Assembly (NCBI RefSeq): GCF_900167455.1
Contig: NZ_FUWJ01000001.1
Span: 310,001-374,000 of the forward strand
DNA length: 64,000 bases
Reading direction: 5' to 3'
DNA from: Enhydrobacter aerosaccus
GTDB lineage: Bacteria; Pseudomonadota; Alphaproteobacteria; Reyranellales; Reyranellaceae
The notes under the pieces are model-generated. The model was not told the DNA's origin, did no database searches, and saw only the letters and a list, made by a program, of their open reading frames with translations. Shown here in pieces: positions 7,375-18,290 of the stretch. The translations under genes and the position numbers were made by a program. Each line of letters begins with the position of its first letter. Positions within the stretch are counted from its first letter, which is position 1.

Positions 7375-9224
7375 GGCTGTGGCGCAAAGCAGGTCCGCCC
7401 GAACCGGCCGCCGCGCCCCGCGCGGCGGCCGGCACGCGTCCGCTGTCGGCCAGGGAACGCACCAAAGGCGACGCCCAGGAAACCGCGCGGCAGCGGCTGG
7501 TGATCGCGTCGGCGTTGCTGACCATGGTCTTCGTGGCGATCGCGCTGCGCATGGCCTATGTGTCGCTGCTGCGTGAAGGCGGCGAACCCACCCAGCGCGT
7601 CGCGGCGCGCGGTGGTGCGATCCAGTCCGAGCGCGCCGACATCGTCGACCGCAACGGCATCGTGTTCGCCACCTCGCTGCCGGTCATGTCCGCGTTCGTC
7701 AACCCGCATCTGCTGGTCGATACCCAGGACGCAGCCCGCAAGATCGTGTCCGCTCTCCCCGACCTCAAGTACGACGAGGTGAAGGAGAAGCTCGACGCCG
7801 ACAAGAGCTTCGTCTGGATCAAGCGCGGCCTCAGCCCCCGCGAGAACGATCTCGTCAACCGGCTCGGCATTCCCGGCCTCGAGTTCCAGGCCGAGGAGCG
7901 GCGCATCTATCCGCAAGGCCAGACCGGTGCCCACGTCGTGGGGTACACCAGCATCGACAATGCGGGCTTGGGCGGCGTCGAACGTTACTTCGACCAGCAG
8001 CTCCAGAGCGGACAGACGGTGCAGCTGTCGATCGATCTGCGCCTGCAGCGCATGGTCGAGGACGAGATTGCCCACGCCGTCCAGAAATTCTCGGCCATCG
8101 GTGCGCAAGCCATCGTGATGGATGCGACGAATGGCGAGATCCTCGCCATGGCGTCGCTGCCGACCTACGATGCCAACAAGGCCAAGACGATCACCAACGA
8201 AGCCCTGTTCAACCGCGCCACGCTCGGCGTGTACGAGCAGGGCTCGATGTTCAAGGTGTTCAATACCGCCCTCGCGCTCGACAGCGGCAAGGTCACCTTG
8301 GCGGACAAGTTCGACGCCAGTTCACCGATCAAGATCGACCGTTTCACCATCCACGACGATCCCGACGTGCCGCACCGCGTGCTCACGGTGCCCGAGGTGT
8401 TCAAGTTCTCCTCGAACATCGGCTCCGCCAAGATGGCCGTCGAGGTCGGCAGCGATGCGCAGCGGGCTTTCTTCGACCGGCTCGGCTTCCTGAAGCCGCT
8501 GAACACGCAGCTCACCGAACTCGGCTCGCCGCTCTATCCGGCGCACTGGGCCAAGATCAACACCATGACCATCGCCTTCGGCCACGGCATGTCGGTGACG
8601 CCCTTGCACCTGATCACCGGCGTCGCCGCGATGGTCAATGGCGGCGTTCTCTATTCGCCGAGCTTCCTCAAGCGCACCTCCGGCAGCGATCCGGGACGCC
8701 GCGTGATCCAGGCCAAGACCTCCCAGCAGATCCGTCAGCTGATGCGCCTGAACGCGGTCGAGGGCACCGGCAAGAAAGCCGACCTGACCGGTTACGAAGT
8801 GGGCGGCAAGACCGGCACTGCTGAAAAGGTGTCCCATGGCGGCTACGCCAAGAAGGCATTGTTCAGCTCCTTCGTCGGCGCCTTCCCCATGAGCGATCCG
8901 AAGTTCCTTGTCCTGGTCTCCCTGGACGAGCCCAAGGGTACGAAGGAGACGGGCGGTTACGCGACCGGCGGCATGGTCTCGGCCCCGAGCGTGAAAGTCA
9001 TCATCGAGGACATCGTCTCTCTTTACGGGATCCTGCCCGGTGACTGGAACAGTGGGCGGACGTCGCTGGAGGTCGCTTCGACGCCTGTCCAGCCGAGCCC
9101 GATGCCTCAGCTGCTTCCGGTTGCCGCGCGTGGACAACGGTTCGAACACAGGGCGCTGCCGGCTCGACCCACTGGCCCCATGGCGGCGCCTCCTGCGGGA
9201 GTGCGCCGTGTTACGGTTGAGTGA
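7371..9224 (+). CDS. ftsI: Septal peptidoglycan transpeptidase FtsI (PBP3)
   Basis: A 617-residue class B penicillin-binding protein that crosslinks septal peptidoglycan with FtsW. A single N-terminal membrane segment lies at about 43-64, a PBP dimerisation domain at about 80-210, and the transpeptidase domain at about 240-560. The three active-site motifs are present: SMFK at 292-295 (nucleophile S292), SSN at 347-349 and KTGT at 480-483. A Pro-rich tail follows. Its end overlaps the GTG start of murE by 17 bases, longer than the four-base overlaps elsewhere in the cluster. Confidence 0.97.
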   Translation: MRLWRKAGPPEPAAAPRAAAGTRPLSARERTKGDAQETARQRLVIASALLTMVFVAIALRMAYVSLLREGGEPTQRVAARGGAIQSERADIVDRNGIVFATSLPVMSAFVNPHLLVDTQDAARKIVSALPDLKYDEVKEKLDADKSFVWIKRGLSPRENDLVNRLGIPGLEFQAEERRIYPQGQTGAHVVGYTSIDNAGLGGVERYFDQQLQSGQTVQLSIDLRLQRMVEDEIAHAVQKFSAIGAQAIVMDATNGEILAMASLPTYDANKAKTITNEALFNRATLGVYEQGSMFKVFNTALALDSGKVTLADKFDASSPIKIDRFTIHDDPDVPHRVLTVPEVFKFSSNIGSAKMAVEVGSDAQRAFFDRLGFLKPLNTQLTELGSPLYPAHWAKINTMTIAFGHGMSVTPLHLITGVAAMVNGGVLYSPSFLKRTSGSDPGRRVIQAKTSQQIRQLMRLNAVEGTGKKADLTGYEVGGKTGTAEKVSHGGYAKKALFSSFVGAFPMSDPKFLVLVSLDEPKGTKETGGYATGGMVSAPSVKVIIEDIVSLYGILPGDWNSGRTSLEVASTPVQPSPMPQLLPVAARGQRFEHRALPARPTGPMAAPPAGVRRVTVE

Positions 9225-10695
9225 GCTCATGCGGCAGACCGCCGACACCGGATCTGGTGGCGTCCTGCCCCACGATCCGGTGCTTGCGGGGCTAACGCTC
9301 GATTCACGAAAGGCTCAGCCCGGATACCTGTTCGCCGCCGTTGCCGGCTCGCACGCCGACGGCGCGAGCTTCGTAGCCGACGCCGTGAAACGCGGTGCGG
9401 TTGCGATCCTCGTGGCGCGCGACGTGGTCTTGCCGGCGCTCGATCCCGGCATCGTCGTTGTCCGCGATGCCAATCCGCGGCGCCGCATCGCTCTGATGGC
9501 AGCAGCCTTCGCGGGACTCCAGCCTGCCACCATTGCCGCCGTGACCGGCACGAACGGCAAGTCTTCCACGGTTCATTTCGCCCGTCATATCTGGGCCAGC
9601 CTCGGCTTGAATGCGGCGAGCGTGGGGACACTCGGCATCTTCTCGGCCGGTTTCTCGCGCGACGCCGGATTGACCACGCCCGATCCGATTCAGCTTCACG
9701 CCGATCTGGCGACGCTGGCGCGAGAGGGCGTCACCCATCTTGCCATCGAGGCATCGAGCCACGGTCTCGACCAGCATCGGCTCGACGGATTGCGTCTGGC
9801 GGCGGCGGCATTCACGAACCTCACGCGCGAGCATCTCGACTATCACCCGTCGATGCAGGCCTATTTCGAGGCCAAGGCGCGACTGTTCGGGCAATTGCTG
9901 CCATCCGACGGCACGGCCGTCGTCAATGCCGACAGTGACCGCGCCGCAGCGCTGGCGGAGATTTGCCACAGACGCGGCATCCGCTTCTGGACCTACGGCA
10001 CTCAGGGGCGCGAATTCCGATTGTTGCGCGATGAGCCGACCGCCACCGGCCAGCATCTCGAGATCGAGGTGCTCGGGACGCGCTACGAGATCGACTTGCC
10101 GCTGGTCGGCGCTTTCCAGGCTTCCAACGCGCTGGCGGCACTCGGGCTTGTCGTTGCGACCGGTGGCGACGTCACGCGCGCGGTCTCGTCACTGGGCACC
10201 TTGAGCGGCGCGCCCGGTCGGCTGCAACTCGTGGCACGGCACCGCAGTGGCGCTCCGGTCTATGTCGACTATGCCCACAAGCCGGAAGCGCTGGAGACTG
10301 TGCTTCGGACATTGCGTCCCTTCGCCAAGGGGAGGCTCGTTGTCGTGTTCGGCTGCGGCGGCGACCGCGACCGCGGCAAGCGCCCTCTCATGGGAGAGAT
10401 CGCGACGCGGCTCGCCGACCTTACGATCGTCACCGACGACAATCCCCGCTCCGAGCAACCTGTCGCCATTCGCGCCGAGATTCTCCGCGGCATCCCACCC
10501 GAGCGGAAGAACTGGATGGAGGAGAGCGCCGGCCGACGTGAAGCCATCGCGGAGGGATTGGCGGCCCTGCGCTCGGCGGAGGATCTGCTCCTGATCGCCG
10601 GCAAGGGGCACGAGACGGGTCAGACAATCGGGGCCGTCAAGCATCCGTTCGACGATGCGCAGGTGGCGCGGGAACTGGCGGGAGCTGCATCGTGA
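9208..10695 (+). CDS. murE: UDP-MurNAc-L-Ala-D-Glu:meso-DAP ligase MurE
   Basis: A 495-residue Mur ligase adding the third stem residue to the cytoplasmic peptidoglycan precursor. The N-terminal substrate domain contains GLTLDSRKAQPGYLFAA, the ATP loop is VTGTNGKSST and the C-terminal domain contains the DDNPR motif that marks specificity for meso-diaminopimelate rather than lysine. The GTG at 9208 is chosen because it follows GGGAG and gives the usual VLRLSEL beginning; an ATG further upstream in frame lies deep inside ftsI. Its stop overlaps the murF start by four bases. Confidence 0.97.
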   Translation: MLRLSELMRQTADTGSGGVLPHDPVLAGLTLDSRKAQPGYLFAAVAGSHADGASFVADAVKRGAVAILVARDVVLPALDPGIVVVRDANPRRRIALMAAAFAGLQPATIAAVTGTNGKSSTVHFARHIWASLGLNAASVGTLGIFSAGFSRDAGLTTPDPIQLHADLATLAREGVTHLAIEASSHGLDQHRLDGLRLAAAAFTNLTREHLDYHPSMQAYFEAKARLFGQLLPSDGTAVVNADSDRAAALAEICHRRGIRFWTYGTQGREFRLLRDEPTATGQHLEIEVLGTRYEIDLPLVGAFQASNALAALGLVVATGGDVTRAVSSLGTLSGAPGRLQLVARHRSGAPVYVDYAHKPEALETVLRTLRPFAKGRLVVVFGCGGDRDRGKRPLMGEIATRLADLTIVTDDNPRSEQPVAIRAEILRGIPPERKNWMEESAGRREAIAEGLAALRSAEDLLLIAGKGHETGQTIGAVKHPFDDAQVARELAGAAS

Positions 10696-12098
10696 CCGCG
10701 CTCTGGACCTCCGACGAGATCGCGCGGGCCCTGTCGCCGGTGGCAATGCCCGAGGCGTTCGAGACCAATGGGGTGACGTTCGACAGCCGCGCCGTCGCGC
10801 CGGGCGATCTCTTCTTCGCCCTCAGCGGGGAGACCACGGATGGCCATGCCTTCGTGGCCGATGCGCTTGGACGTGGCGCCGCCGCCGCGATCGTTTCGCG
10901 GGATGTGCCGGAAGCCAGGGGAAAGCTGGTCAAGGTGCGGGACACGACGCAGGCCCTGGTCGATCTTGGCCGTGCCGGTCGTCAGCGCAGCAACGCCCGC
11001 ATCGCCAGTGTCACGGGCTCGGTCGGCAAGACCAGCACGAAAGATGCGCTGCGTGCGATGCTGTCTGCCCAGGCCCCTACGGCCGCGAGCGCGGCAAGCT
11101 TCAACAACCATGTCGGCGTCCCGATCAGCCTGGCCCGCCTGCCGCGGGACGCGCGGTACGGCGTCTTCGAGATCGGCATGAATCATCCCGGCGAGATCGA
11201 ACCGCTGGCGCGGCTGGTCGAGGCGCATGTCGGCGTGATCACCAATATCGAGCCGGCTCACATTGGTCACATGGGCTCCGAAGAGGCGATCGCCGACGAG
11301 AAGGCCTGCCTGTTCGCCGGCATGCGCCAGGGTGCGGTCGCGGTGCTCAATCGCGACAATCGCCATTTCGATCGGCTGACCGCGAGCGCACGGCGTTTCG
11401 GCGTCGCTCGCATCGTCGGCTTCGGACGCCACGAGGCCGCCGAGGCGAGACTCCTCGCGTGCCGCCTGCATGATTCAGGAAGCGATGTTGTCGCGTTGAT
11501 CCATGGGCAGAAGATCGAGTATCGGCTGGGCGCGGCGGGCGAACACTGGGTCCTGAACAGCCTCGCGGCGCTCGCCGTCGTCGAGGCGCTGGGAGGCGAT
11601 GTCGCCAGGGGCGCTGCCAGCCTTGCCGAGGTGAAGCCATCGCCGGGGCGGGGCGCGCGGCGGCACCTCGTTTTCGGTTCGGGAAGCATCGAGCTGATCG
11701 ACGAGAGCTACAACGCCAATCCGGCCTCGGTCCGGGCGATGCTCGCGGTGTTCGCGCGCACGCAGCCGGCGTCGCAGGGGCGTCGGCTGCTGGTGTTGGG
11801 CGACATGCGGGAGCTGGGCCAGGGCGCAGACGACTATCACGGCGGACTGGCGGACGCCGTGGCGGCAAGCGGCGCCGACCAGGTCTTCCTGTGCGGTCCG
11901 CATATGAAGGCGCTGTGGCAGCGGCTGGCGCAGGCACAGCGAGGCGCGTACCAGCCGGATTCCGTGGCACTCGCGCCGCTTGTCGCGTCGGGGCTGCGGG
12001 CGGGGGATGTCGTTGCGGTGAAGGGCTCTCTGGGCTCGAAAATGAAGACTGTCGTCGATGCCATCCTGGCGGCGAGCGGCGGCGATGTGGGACGCTGA
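10692..12098 (+). CDS. murF: UDP-MurNAc-tripeptide:D-Ala-D-Ala ligase MurF
   Basis: A 468-residue Mur ligase that attaches D-Ala-D-Ala to complete the UDP-MurNAc-pentapeptide. The three-domain layout is visible: N-terminal uridine-binding part with [21 protein letters not shown]-binding loop [12 protein letters not shown] and C-terminal part with [15 protein letters not shown] and [10 protein letters not shown]. It starts with GTG inside the murE stop. mraY begins two bases after its end. Confidence 0.97.
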   Translation: MTALWTSDEIARALSPVAMPEAFETNGVTFDSRAVAPGDLFFALSGETTDGHAFVADALGRGAAAAIVSRDVPEARGKLVKVRDTTQALVDLGRAGRQRSNARIASVTGSVGKTSTKDALRAMLSAQAPTAASAASFNNHVGVPISLARLPRDARYGVFEIGMNHPGEIEPLARLVEAHVGVITNIEPAHIGHMGSEEAIADEKACLFAGMRQGAVAVLNRDNRHFDRLTASARRFGVARIVGFGRHEAAEARLLACRLHDSGSDVVALIHGQKIEYRLGAAGEHWVLNSLAALAVVEALGGDVARGAASLAEVKPSPGRGARRHLVFGSGSIELIDESYNANPASVRAMLAVFARTQPASQGRRLLVLGDMRELGQGADDYHGGLADAVAASGADQVFLCGPHMKALWQRLAQAQRGAYQPDSVALAPLVASGLRAGDVVAVKGSLGSKMKTVVDAILAASGGDVGR

Positions 12099-12100
12099 AG

Positions 12101-13192
12101 ATGATCTACAATTTCCTTTATCCGCTGGCCGACTTCTTCTCGCCCTTCAACCTGTTTCGGTACCTTACGTTCCGGTCGATCGCCGCCTTTCTGACGGCGC
12201 TGGTCCTGAGTTTCCTCATTGGCGGGCGACTGATCCGTTGGCTGCGCAGCAAGCAGAAGCAGGGGCAGCCGATTCGCGAAGACGGTCCGGCGAGCCACAT
12301 CGTCAGCAAGAAGGGGACGCCGACGATGGGCGGCCTGCTGATCCTGATCTCGCTTTGCGTCGCGACGCTGTTGTGGGCCGATCTGACCAACCCCTATGTC
12401 TGGATCGTGCTGGGCATCACCATCGCCTTCGGCGGCGTCGGGCTGTGGGACGACTTCCTCAAGGTGACCAAGCGGAATCCCAAGGGCGTCCCGGGCAAGA
12501 CCAAGTTCGGCCTGTCGATCGTCGTCGCCGCCGTTGCCGCTTACCTGATCGCGCAATGGTCGCCGCCCAGCTTGCGCTACATGCTGGCGCTGCCGTTCCT
12601 GAAGGACGCACTGGTGCCGCTGGGTCTCGTCGGATTTATCGTCTTTGCCGTCCTGGTGATCGTCGGTACGTCGAATGCCGTGAACCTGACCGACGGGCTC
12701 GACGGGCTGGCGATCGGACCCGTCATCATGGCCTCGGCCGTATTCGGGCTGATCGCCTACGTGGTCGGTAATCTCGTTTACACCAACTACCTCTATCTGC
12801 ATCACATCCCGCGCTCCGGCGAACTCGCGGTCTTGCTGTCGGCCCTGGTCGGCGCCGGCCTCGGCTTCCTCTGGTTCAATGCCCCCCCTGCCATGGTGTT
12901 CATGGGGGATACAGGGTCGCTTGCGATCGGTGGCGCGCTGGGAGCGGTAGCCGTCGTCACGAAGCACGAGATCGTGCTGGCGATCGTCGGTGGCCTGTTC
13001 GTGCTCGAGACCGTGTCCGTCATCGTGCAGGTTCTGTCCTTTAAGTGGACCGGCCGGCGAATTTTCCGCATGGCGCCGCTGCATCACCATTTCGAGCAGA
13101 AGGGATGGGCCGAGCCGACCGTGGTGTTCCGGTTCTGGATCATCGCCGCCATCCTCTCGATGGTCGGCCTGGCCACGCTCAAGCTGAGGTGA
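12101..13192 (+). CDS. mraY: Phospho-MurNAc-pentapeptide transferase MraY
   Basis: A 363-residue polytopic enzyme that transfers phospho-MurNAc-pentapeptide to undecaprenyl phosphate, forming lipid I. About ten membrane segments are visible. Signature loops include KKGTPTMGG, the aspartate-rich [14 protein letters not shown] and [11 protein letters not shown], and the HHHFEQKGW segment near the C-terminus. The start at 12101 ([12 protein letters not shown]) gives the standard length and lies two bases after murF; upstream codons in this frame belong to murF sequence. Confidence 0.97.
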   Translation: MIYNFLYPLADFFSPFNLFRYLTFRSIAAFLTALVLSFLIGGRLIRWLRSKQKQGQPIREDGPASHIVSKKGTPTMGGLLILISLCVATLLWADLTNPYVWIVLGITIAFGGVGLWDDFLKVTKRNPKGVPGKTKFGLSIVVAAVAAYLIAQWSPPSLRYMLALPFLKDALVPLGLVGFIVFAVLVIVGTSNAVNLTDGLDGLAIGPVIMASAVFGLIAYVVGNLVYTNYLYLHHIPRSGELAVLLSALVGAGLGFLWFNAPPAMVFMGDTGSLAIGGALGAVAVVTKHEIVLAIVGGLFVLETVSVIVQVLSFKWTGRRIFRMAPLHHHFEQKGWAEPTVVFRFWIIAAILSMVGLATLKLR

Positions 13193-13196
13193 AGGG

Positions 13197-14585
13197 ATGA
13201 TCGATCTCGCCGTCCTCAGAGGTTCGTCGTTCGTCGTCCTGGGTCTGGCACGCTCGGGACTGGCGACGGTGCGAGCGCTGATTGCGGCCGGCATCGATTG
13301 CGTCGCCTGGGACGACAAGGAGGACGGCCGGCGGGAAGCCGCCGCGATCGGGGCCAGGATCGCCGATCCCACGACTGTCGACTGGTCCAAGATATCGGCG
13401 CTCGTGATCAGCCCCGGCATTCCCAATCGCCTGCCAAAGCCCCATCCGGCGGCCGTCGCGGCGCGCGCGGCGGGAAAACCTCTCATCTGCGACGTCGAGT
13501 TGCTTGCCCGCGCGCAACCGGCGGCTCGTTACGTCGCGGTCACGGGGACCAACGGCAAGTCGACGACGACCGCCTTGATCGGCCATATCATCCAGTCGGC
13601 GGGCGTTCCGTGCCAGGTTGGCGGCAATATCGGTCGCGGCGCCCTGGACCTGGCACCGCTCGAGGCGGACGGCATCTACGTGCTCGAGCTGTCATCCTAT
13701 CAGCTCGAACTGCTGCAGACGTTCCGGGCCAACGTGGCCGTGTGGCTGAACATCACGCCCGATCACATCGATCGCCATGGCGACATGGCGGGGTACGTCG
13801 AGGCCAAGGCGCACATCTTCGAGCGCCAGAAGGCCGGCGACTGTGCCGTGATTGGCATCGACGACGATTACTCGCGCGCGATCTTCGAGCGCATGGCGGC
13901 GCGGCCGGGTATTGCCGCCGTCCCGGTAGCGTTGGAACGGCCGATCGCGGGTGGCGTCTCGTTCCGGGCCGGAATGCTCGTCGATGCCGACGGATACAGG
14001 GTCGATTTCTCCGACGTCCCGACGCTGCCGGGCGATCACAATGCTCAGAATGCCGCTTGCGCCTGGGCTGCCTGCCGCTCGCTCGGCGTTGCACGGGAGA
14101 AGATCGTCGAGGGACTCAAGACCTATCCCGGTCTGCCGCACCGGCAGGAGCGCGTCGCCTCGATCGGCAATGTCGTCTACGTCAACGACAGCAAGGCCAC
14201 CAACGCCGATGCTACGGCGCGGGCGCTTTCATCCTATCGCGACATCTACTGGATCCTGGGCGGTCAGGCGAAGGAGGGCGGAGTGGCGCCGCTGGCCCCG
14301 TACTTCGATCGCATCCGGCATGCCTTCCTGATCGGCGAGGCGACCGAGCTGTTCGCCAGCCAGCTCGACGGCAAGCTCGCCTACACGCGCTGCGGCGATC
14401 TGAAGTCTGCGCTCGATGCCGCATACGAGCGCAGCCGGAGAGAGGGGCACGGCGCGGCCGTGGTGCTCTTGTCGCCGGCTTGCGCATCCTGGGATCAGTG
14501 GAAGAGTTACGAGCATCGCGGCGATGCATTTCGTGCTATGGCGCGTGCGCTGCCAGGCGCACAGATGTTGGGGAGGGCGGCGTGA
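13197..14585 (+). CDS. murD: UDP-MurNAc-L-Ala:D-Glu ligase MurD
   Basis: A 462-residue Mur ligase adding D-glutamate to UDP-MurNAc-L-alanine. The N-terminal nucleotide-binding fold reads VVLGLARSGLATVRAL, the ATP loop VTGTNGKSTTTALIGH, the substrate region VAVWLNITPDHIDRHG and the C-terminal domain VYVNDSKATNADAT and LLSPACASWDQW. All are characteristic of MurD. Start ATG at 13197 lies four bases after mraY; the stop overlaps the GTG of ftsW. Confidence 0.97.
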   Translation: MIDLAVLRGSSFVVLGLARSGLATVRALIAAGIDCVAWDDKEDGRREAAAIGARIADPTTVDWSKISALVISPGIPNRLPKPHPAAVAARAAGKPLICDVELLARAQPAARYVAVTGTNGKSTTTALIGHIIQSAGVPCQVGGNIGRGALDLAPLEADGIYVLELSSYQLELLQTFRANVAVWLNITPDHIDRHGDMAGYVEAKAHIFERQKAGDCAVIGIDDDYSRAIFERMAARPGIAAVPVALERPIAGGVSFRAGMLVDADGYRVDFSDVPTLPGDHNAQNAACAWAACRSLGVAREKIVEGLKTYPGLPHRQERVASIGNVVYVNDSKATNADATARALSSYRDIYWILGGQAKEGGVAPLAPYFDRIRHAFLIGEATELFASQLDGKLAYTRCGDLKSALDAAYERSRREGHGAAVVLLSPACASWDQWKSYEHRGDAFRAMARALPGAQMLGRAA

Positions 14586-15709
14586 TCCAGGTTCCGCGGG
14601 ACGACCGGAGCGTCATCGGCCAATGGTGGTGGACGGTGGATCGCTGGGCGCTGGGAGCCATTCTGGCGATCATGGCCTTCGGAGTGCTGCTTACGCTGGC
14701 GGCATCGCCGCCGGCGGCCGAACGCATCGGCGCCGATTCCTTCGTGTTCGCCAAGCGCCAGTTCATCTTCCTGCCGATCGCGCTGGCGCTGACGCTGGCC
14801 ATCTCCCTCGCGTCACCGCGGCACGTGCGGCGGCTGGCTCTCCTGGTGTTCTGCGGCAGCGTCGTTCTGCTGGCGCTGACCTTCGTCATCGGCGTCGAGA
14901 TCAAGGGCGCCCGGCGCTGGATTGCGGTGCCGGGGCTTTCAAGCGTCCAGCCCTCCGAATTCGTCAAGCCGAGCCTGGCCGTCATCTCGGCTTGGCTGCT
15001 GGCGCAGAGCCGGGCCGAGCGGCGCGCGCCGGGCTATATCCTGTCGACTCTGCTGGTCGGGGCCGTGCTGGCGCTGTTGCTGATGCAGCCGGATCTCGGC
15101 ATGAGCATCGTGGTCGCCGCGGTCTGGGCCGCCCAGCTCTTCGTCGTCGGCCTGCCGATGTGGGTTGCTGGGTTCGGCGTCGTCGGCGGGGCGGCAAGCC
15201 TGGTCGGCGCCTACTTTGTCTTCAGTCACGTCCGCAGCCGTTTCGACCGCTTCCTCGATCCGTCATCCGGCGACAACTACCAGGTCAACACGGCGCTCGA
15301 AGCCTTCATGAACGGCTCGCTGTTCGGTCGTGGGCCGGGCGAGGGCACGGTCAAGGCCCAACTCCCCGACGCCCATACCGACTTCGTCATGGCCGTCTGC
15401 GGCGAGGAGTTCGGTCTCATCGTCTGCCTGATCATCCTGGGGCTGTTCGCCTTCGTCACCATGCGCGCGCTGCAGCGGGCGTCGAAAGAGACCAGTCTGT
15501 TCATCACCCTGGCCGCTACCGGTCTCGGCGTGCAGTTCGGCCTGCAGGCGGCGATCAACATGGCGTCGACCATTCAGCTCATTCCCGCCAAGGGCATGAC
15601 GCTGCCGTTCATCTCCTATGGCGGCTCGTCGGCACTCGCGATGGCGATCTGCGTCGGCATGATGTTGTCGCTGACGCGAGAGCATGCCGGCCTGAGAGAG
15701 GCCGTCTGA
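14582..15709 (+). CDS. ftsW: Septal peptidoglycan polymerase FtsW (SEDS family)
   Basis: A 375-residue SEDS glycosyltransferase that polymerises lipid II at the septum together with FtsI. About ten transmembrane segments are visible. Conserved motifs include GARRWI, SVQPSEFVKPSLA, MQPDLGMSIV, the GPGEGTVKAQLPDAHTDFV stretch and LPFISYGGSSALA near the C-terminus. The GTG at 14582 overlaps the murD stop; the same reading frame stays open far upstream inside murD, but nothing there resembles FtsW. Confidence 0.96.
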   Translation: MIQVPRDDRSVIGQWWWTVDRWALGAILAIMAFGVLLTLAASPPAAERIGADSFVFAKRQFIFLPIALALTLAISLASPRHVRRLALLVFCGSVVLLALTFVIGVEIKGARRWIAVPGLSSVQPSEFVKPSLAVISAWLLAQSRAERRAPGYILSTLLVGAVLALLLMQPDLGMSIVVAAVWAAQLFVVGLPMWVAGFGVVGGAASLVGAYFVFSHVRSRFDRFLDPSSGDNYQVNTALEAFMNGSLFGRGPGEGTVKAQLPDAHTDFVMAVCGEEFGLIVCLIILGLFAFVTMRALQRASKETSLFITLAATGLGVQFGLQAAINMASTIQLIPAKGMTLPFISYGGSSALAMAICVGMMLSLTREHAGLREAV

Positions 15710-16830
15710 TGACGGCACTGCGCCCCGTTGTTCTTGCGACTGGCGGCACCGGTGGGCACGTCTTCCCTGCCGAGGCGCTGGCCAGCGAGCTCGAGTCTCG
15801 GGGCGTGCCGTTCACGCTGGTCACGGACTCCCGTGGCCGCCAATGGCAGGGGGCGCTGTCCCGCCGTCCCATTCACTACATCCATTCGGCCAGTCCCACC
15901 GGTTCGATCGCGCGCCGCCTGCTGGCGCTGTTCTCTCTGGCGCGTGGCTTGTTCGATGCCTGGCGTGCGCTGGGACGCATCTCTCCCTCCGCGGTGGTGG
16001 GATTTGGCGGCTACGCCTCCGTGCCGACCATGATCGCGGCGAGGCTGCGCCGGACGCCGGCGATGCTGCACGAGCAGAACGCCGTCCTGGGCAAGGCCAA
16101 CCGTCTGGTTCTGGGCGGCGTCGCCCGCGTGGCCGTCTCGTTCGCCCATACGCGCCATCTGCCCGATGGCGACAATCGAGCGCGCCTCGTCGGTAATCCT
16201 GTGCGCGAACCGGTCCGGGCCCTGCGAGGGTCGGCCTATCGCGCTCCGGGGCCGGAGCGGGTGGTCGACATTCTCGTGTTTGGGGGCAGCCAAGGGGCTG
16301 CATCCTTCAGCCAGGTGATCCCGGAGGCGATATTGTCGCTGCCGGCCTCGCTCAGGGCGCGTGTGCGTCTGGTCCAGCAGTGCCGGCCGGAGGATATCGA
16401 GCGCGTCCGCAAGCTGTACGCGCAAGGACGCATCGTTGCCGATCTGGCTCCCTTCTTTGCCGACCTGCCGCAGCGTCTGGCCTCGGCCCATCTCGTGATT
16501 GGCCGATCCGGTGCGTCCACTGTGGCCGAACTCGCCGCGATCGGCCGGCCGTCGATCCTCGTTCCGTATCCCCATGCCGCGGACGATCACCAGACCGCGA
16601 ATGCCCGTGCTTTCGAGGCTGCGGGCGCCTGCATCGTGATCCCGCATGCCGACTTCATCCCGGCAACGCTTGCGGCCCATCTGCAAGCGCTGTTCGAGGC
16701 GCCGCAGCGCCTGGACGACATGGCAAGGGCTGCGCATGCGGCAGGGCGGCCCGATGCCGCCGCTCGGCTCGCGGACGTCGTCACCGACCTGATTTCCCCC
16801 ACCTTCACGCCGTCAGGAGTCGCCGCATGA
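15709..16830 (+). CDS. murG: Lipid II-forming GlcNAc transferase MurG
   Basis: A 373-residue GT28 glycosyltransferase adding GlcNAc to lipid I on the inner membrane face. The N-terminal glycine loop [15 protein letters not shown], the [15 protein letters not shown] segment, [14 protein letters not shown], the second glycine loop [12 protein letters not shown] and the UDP-binding region [20 protein letters not shown] are all present. It shares one base with the ftsW stop and overlaps murC by four bases. Confidence 0.97.
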   Translation: MTALRPVVLATGGTGGHVFPAEALASELESRGVPFTLVTDSRGRQWQGALSRRPIHYIHSASPTGSIARRLLALFSLARGLFDAWRALGRISPSAVVGFGGYASVPTMIAARLRRTPAMLHEQNAVLGKANRLVLGGVARVAVSFAHTRHLPDGDNRARLVGNPVREPVRALRGSAYRAPGPERVVDILVFGGSQGAASFSQVIPEAILSLPASLRARVRLVQQCRPEDIERVRKLYAQGRIVADLAPFFADLPQRLASAHLVIGRSGASTVAELAAIGRPSILVPYPHAADDHQTANARAFEAAGACIVIPHADFIPATLAAHLQALFEAPQRLDDMARAAHAAGRPDAAARLADVVTDLISPTFTPSGVAA

Positions 16831-18290
16831 GGGCGCTACCGCTCGACATTGGTCTCATTCATTTCGTCGGGATTGGCGGCATCGGCATGTCCGGCATTGC
16901 CGAGGTGCTGCACAATCTCGGCTACAAGGTCCAGGGCAGCGACGTTGCCGAAGGTGCCAACACGCGGCGTCTGGCCGAGCTCGGCATAAAGGTCTCGATC
17001 GGCCATCGCGCCGACAATCTCGGCAGCGCCCAGGTGGTCGTCGTCTCGAGCGCCGTGAAGAAGGACAATCCCGAGGTGCTGGCGGCGAGGGCCCGTTTCG
17101 TTCCGGTCGTGCGCCGCGCCGAGATGCTGGGCGAGCTCATGCGTCTCAAATGGTCGATCGCGGTCGGCGGCACACACGGCAAGACCACGACGACCTCGAT
17201 GGTTGCCGCCATGCTCGATGCCGGCGGGCTCGACCCGACGGTCATCAACGGCGGCATCATCAACGCCTACGGCACCAACGCGCGCATCGGCGCCGGCGAC
17301 TGGATGGTGGTCGAATCGGACGAATCCGACGGCTCCTTCCTGCGCTTGCCGGCCACCATCGCGATCGTCACCAACGTCGATCCCGAGCATCTCGATCATT
17401 ACGGGACTTTCGATGCGCTGCGCGATGCCTTCGTGCGCTTCGTCGAGAACATCCCGTTCTACGGCTTTGCCGTTTTGTGCGCCGACCATCCCGAGGTGCA
17501 GGCGCTGATCCCGCGCGTCGCTGACCGGCGTCTCGTCACCTACGGACTGGGCGTCAATGCCGACGTGCGCGCGTTGAATCTGCGTCTTGACCGTGGCGGC
17601 GCCGACTTCGATGTGCTGATCGAGCATCGGGCGACCAACGACTCGCGGATCGTCGAGGGCATGCGGCTGCCGATGTTCGGCCAGCACAATGTGCAGAACG
17701 CGCTGGCGGCGATCGCGGTGGCGCAGGAAATGGGACTGCCCGACGATACCATCCGGCGGGCCTTGAGCTCCTTCAGCGGCGTGAAGCGGCGCTTCACCAA
17801 GACGGGGGAGGCGCACGGCATCACCGTGATCGACGACTACGGGCACCATCCCGTGGAGATTGCCGCGGTGCTGCGCGCCGCCCGCCAGGCTTACGGTGGA
17901 TCGGGCCGTGTCATCGCCGTGATGCAGCCGCATCGCTACACCCGTCTCGCCTCGCTCAAGGGCGAGTTCGCGACCTGCTTCGGCGATGCCGACACGGTGA
18001 TCATCGCCGACGTCTACGCCGCCGGCGAAGCGCCGATCGAGGGCGTGAACCGGGACCTGCTGGTCGGTCTGGTGCAGCGCGCCGGTCATCGCGACGTGAT
18101 GCCGCTCGAAGGGCCGGGAGACCTTCCCGGCCTCATCTGGCAGATCGCCCGCCCGGGCGATGTCGTCGTTTGCCTCGGCGCCGGTAATATCACCTCCTGG
18201 GCGCATGCCTTGCCAGGCCAGCTGCAGCAGATTGCGGCGGAGCAGGCCGGTCTGCGCTCCATCGCCAACGACCCTGGGTCGGCGGCGTGA
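16827..18290 (+). CDS. murC: UDP-MurNAc:L-Ala ligase MurC
   Basis: A 487-residue Mur ligase that adds the first amino acid, L-alanine, to UDP-MurNAc. Signature segments are [22 protein letters not shown] at the N-terminus, the ATP loop [29 protein letters not shown] in the central domain and [14 protein letters not shown] followed by MQPHRYTRL in the C-terminal domain. The ATG at 16827 gives normal length and overlaps murG by four bases; upstream frame codons are murG shadow. Confidence 0.97.
   Translation: MRALPLDIGLIHFVGIGGIGMSGIAEVLHNLGYKVQGSDVAEGANTRRLAELGIKVSIGHRADNLGSAQVVVVSSAVKKDNPEVLAARARFVPVVRRAEMLGELMRLKWSIAVGGTHGKTTTTSMVAAMLDAGGLDPTVINGGIINAYGTNARIGAGDWMVVESDESDGSFLRLPATIAIVTNVDPEHLDHYGTFDALRDAFVRFVENIPFYGFAVLCADHPEVQALIPRVADRRLVTYGLGVNADVRALNLRLDRGGADFDVLIEHRATNDSRIVEGMRLPMFGQHNVQNALAAIAVAQEMGLPDDTIRRALSSFSGVKRRFTKTGEAHGITVIDDYGHHPVEIAAVLRAARQAYGGSGRVIAVMQPHRYTRLASLKGEFATCFGDADTVIIADVYAAGEAPIEGVNRDLLVGLVQRAGHRDVMPLEGPGDLPGLIWQIARPGDVVVCLGAGNITSWAHALPGQLQQIAAEQAGLRSIANDPGSAA

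Noticed and set aside
11837..13486. 549-codon minus-strand frame opposite murF, mraY and murD
   Set aside because: Shadow of mraY coding sequence; composition full of His, Gln and Asp repeats and no motif.
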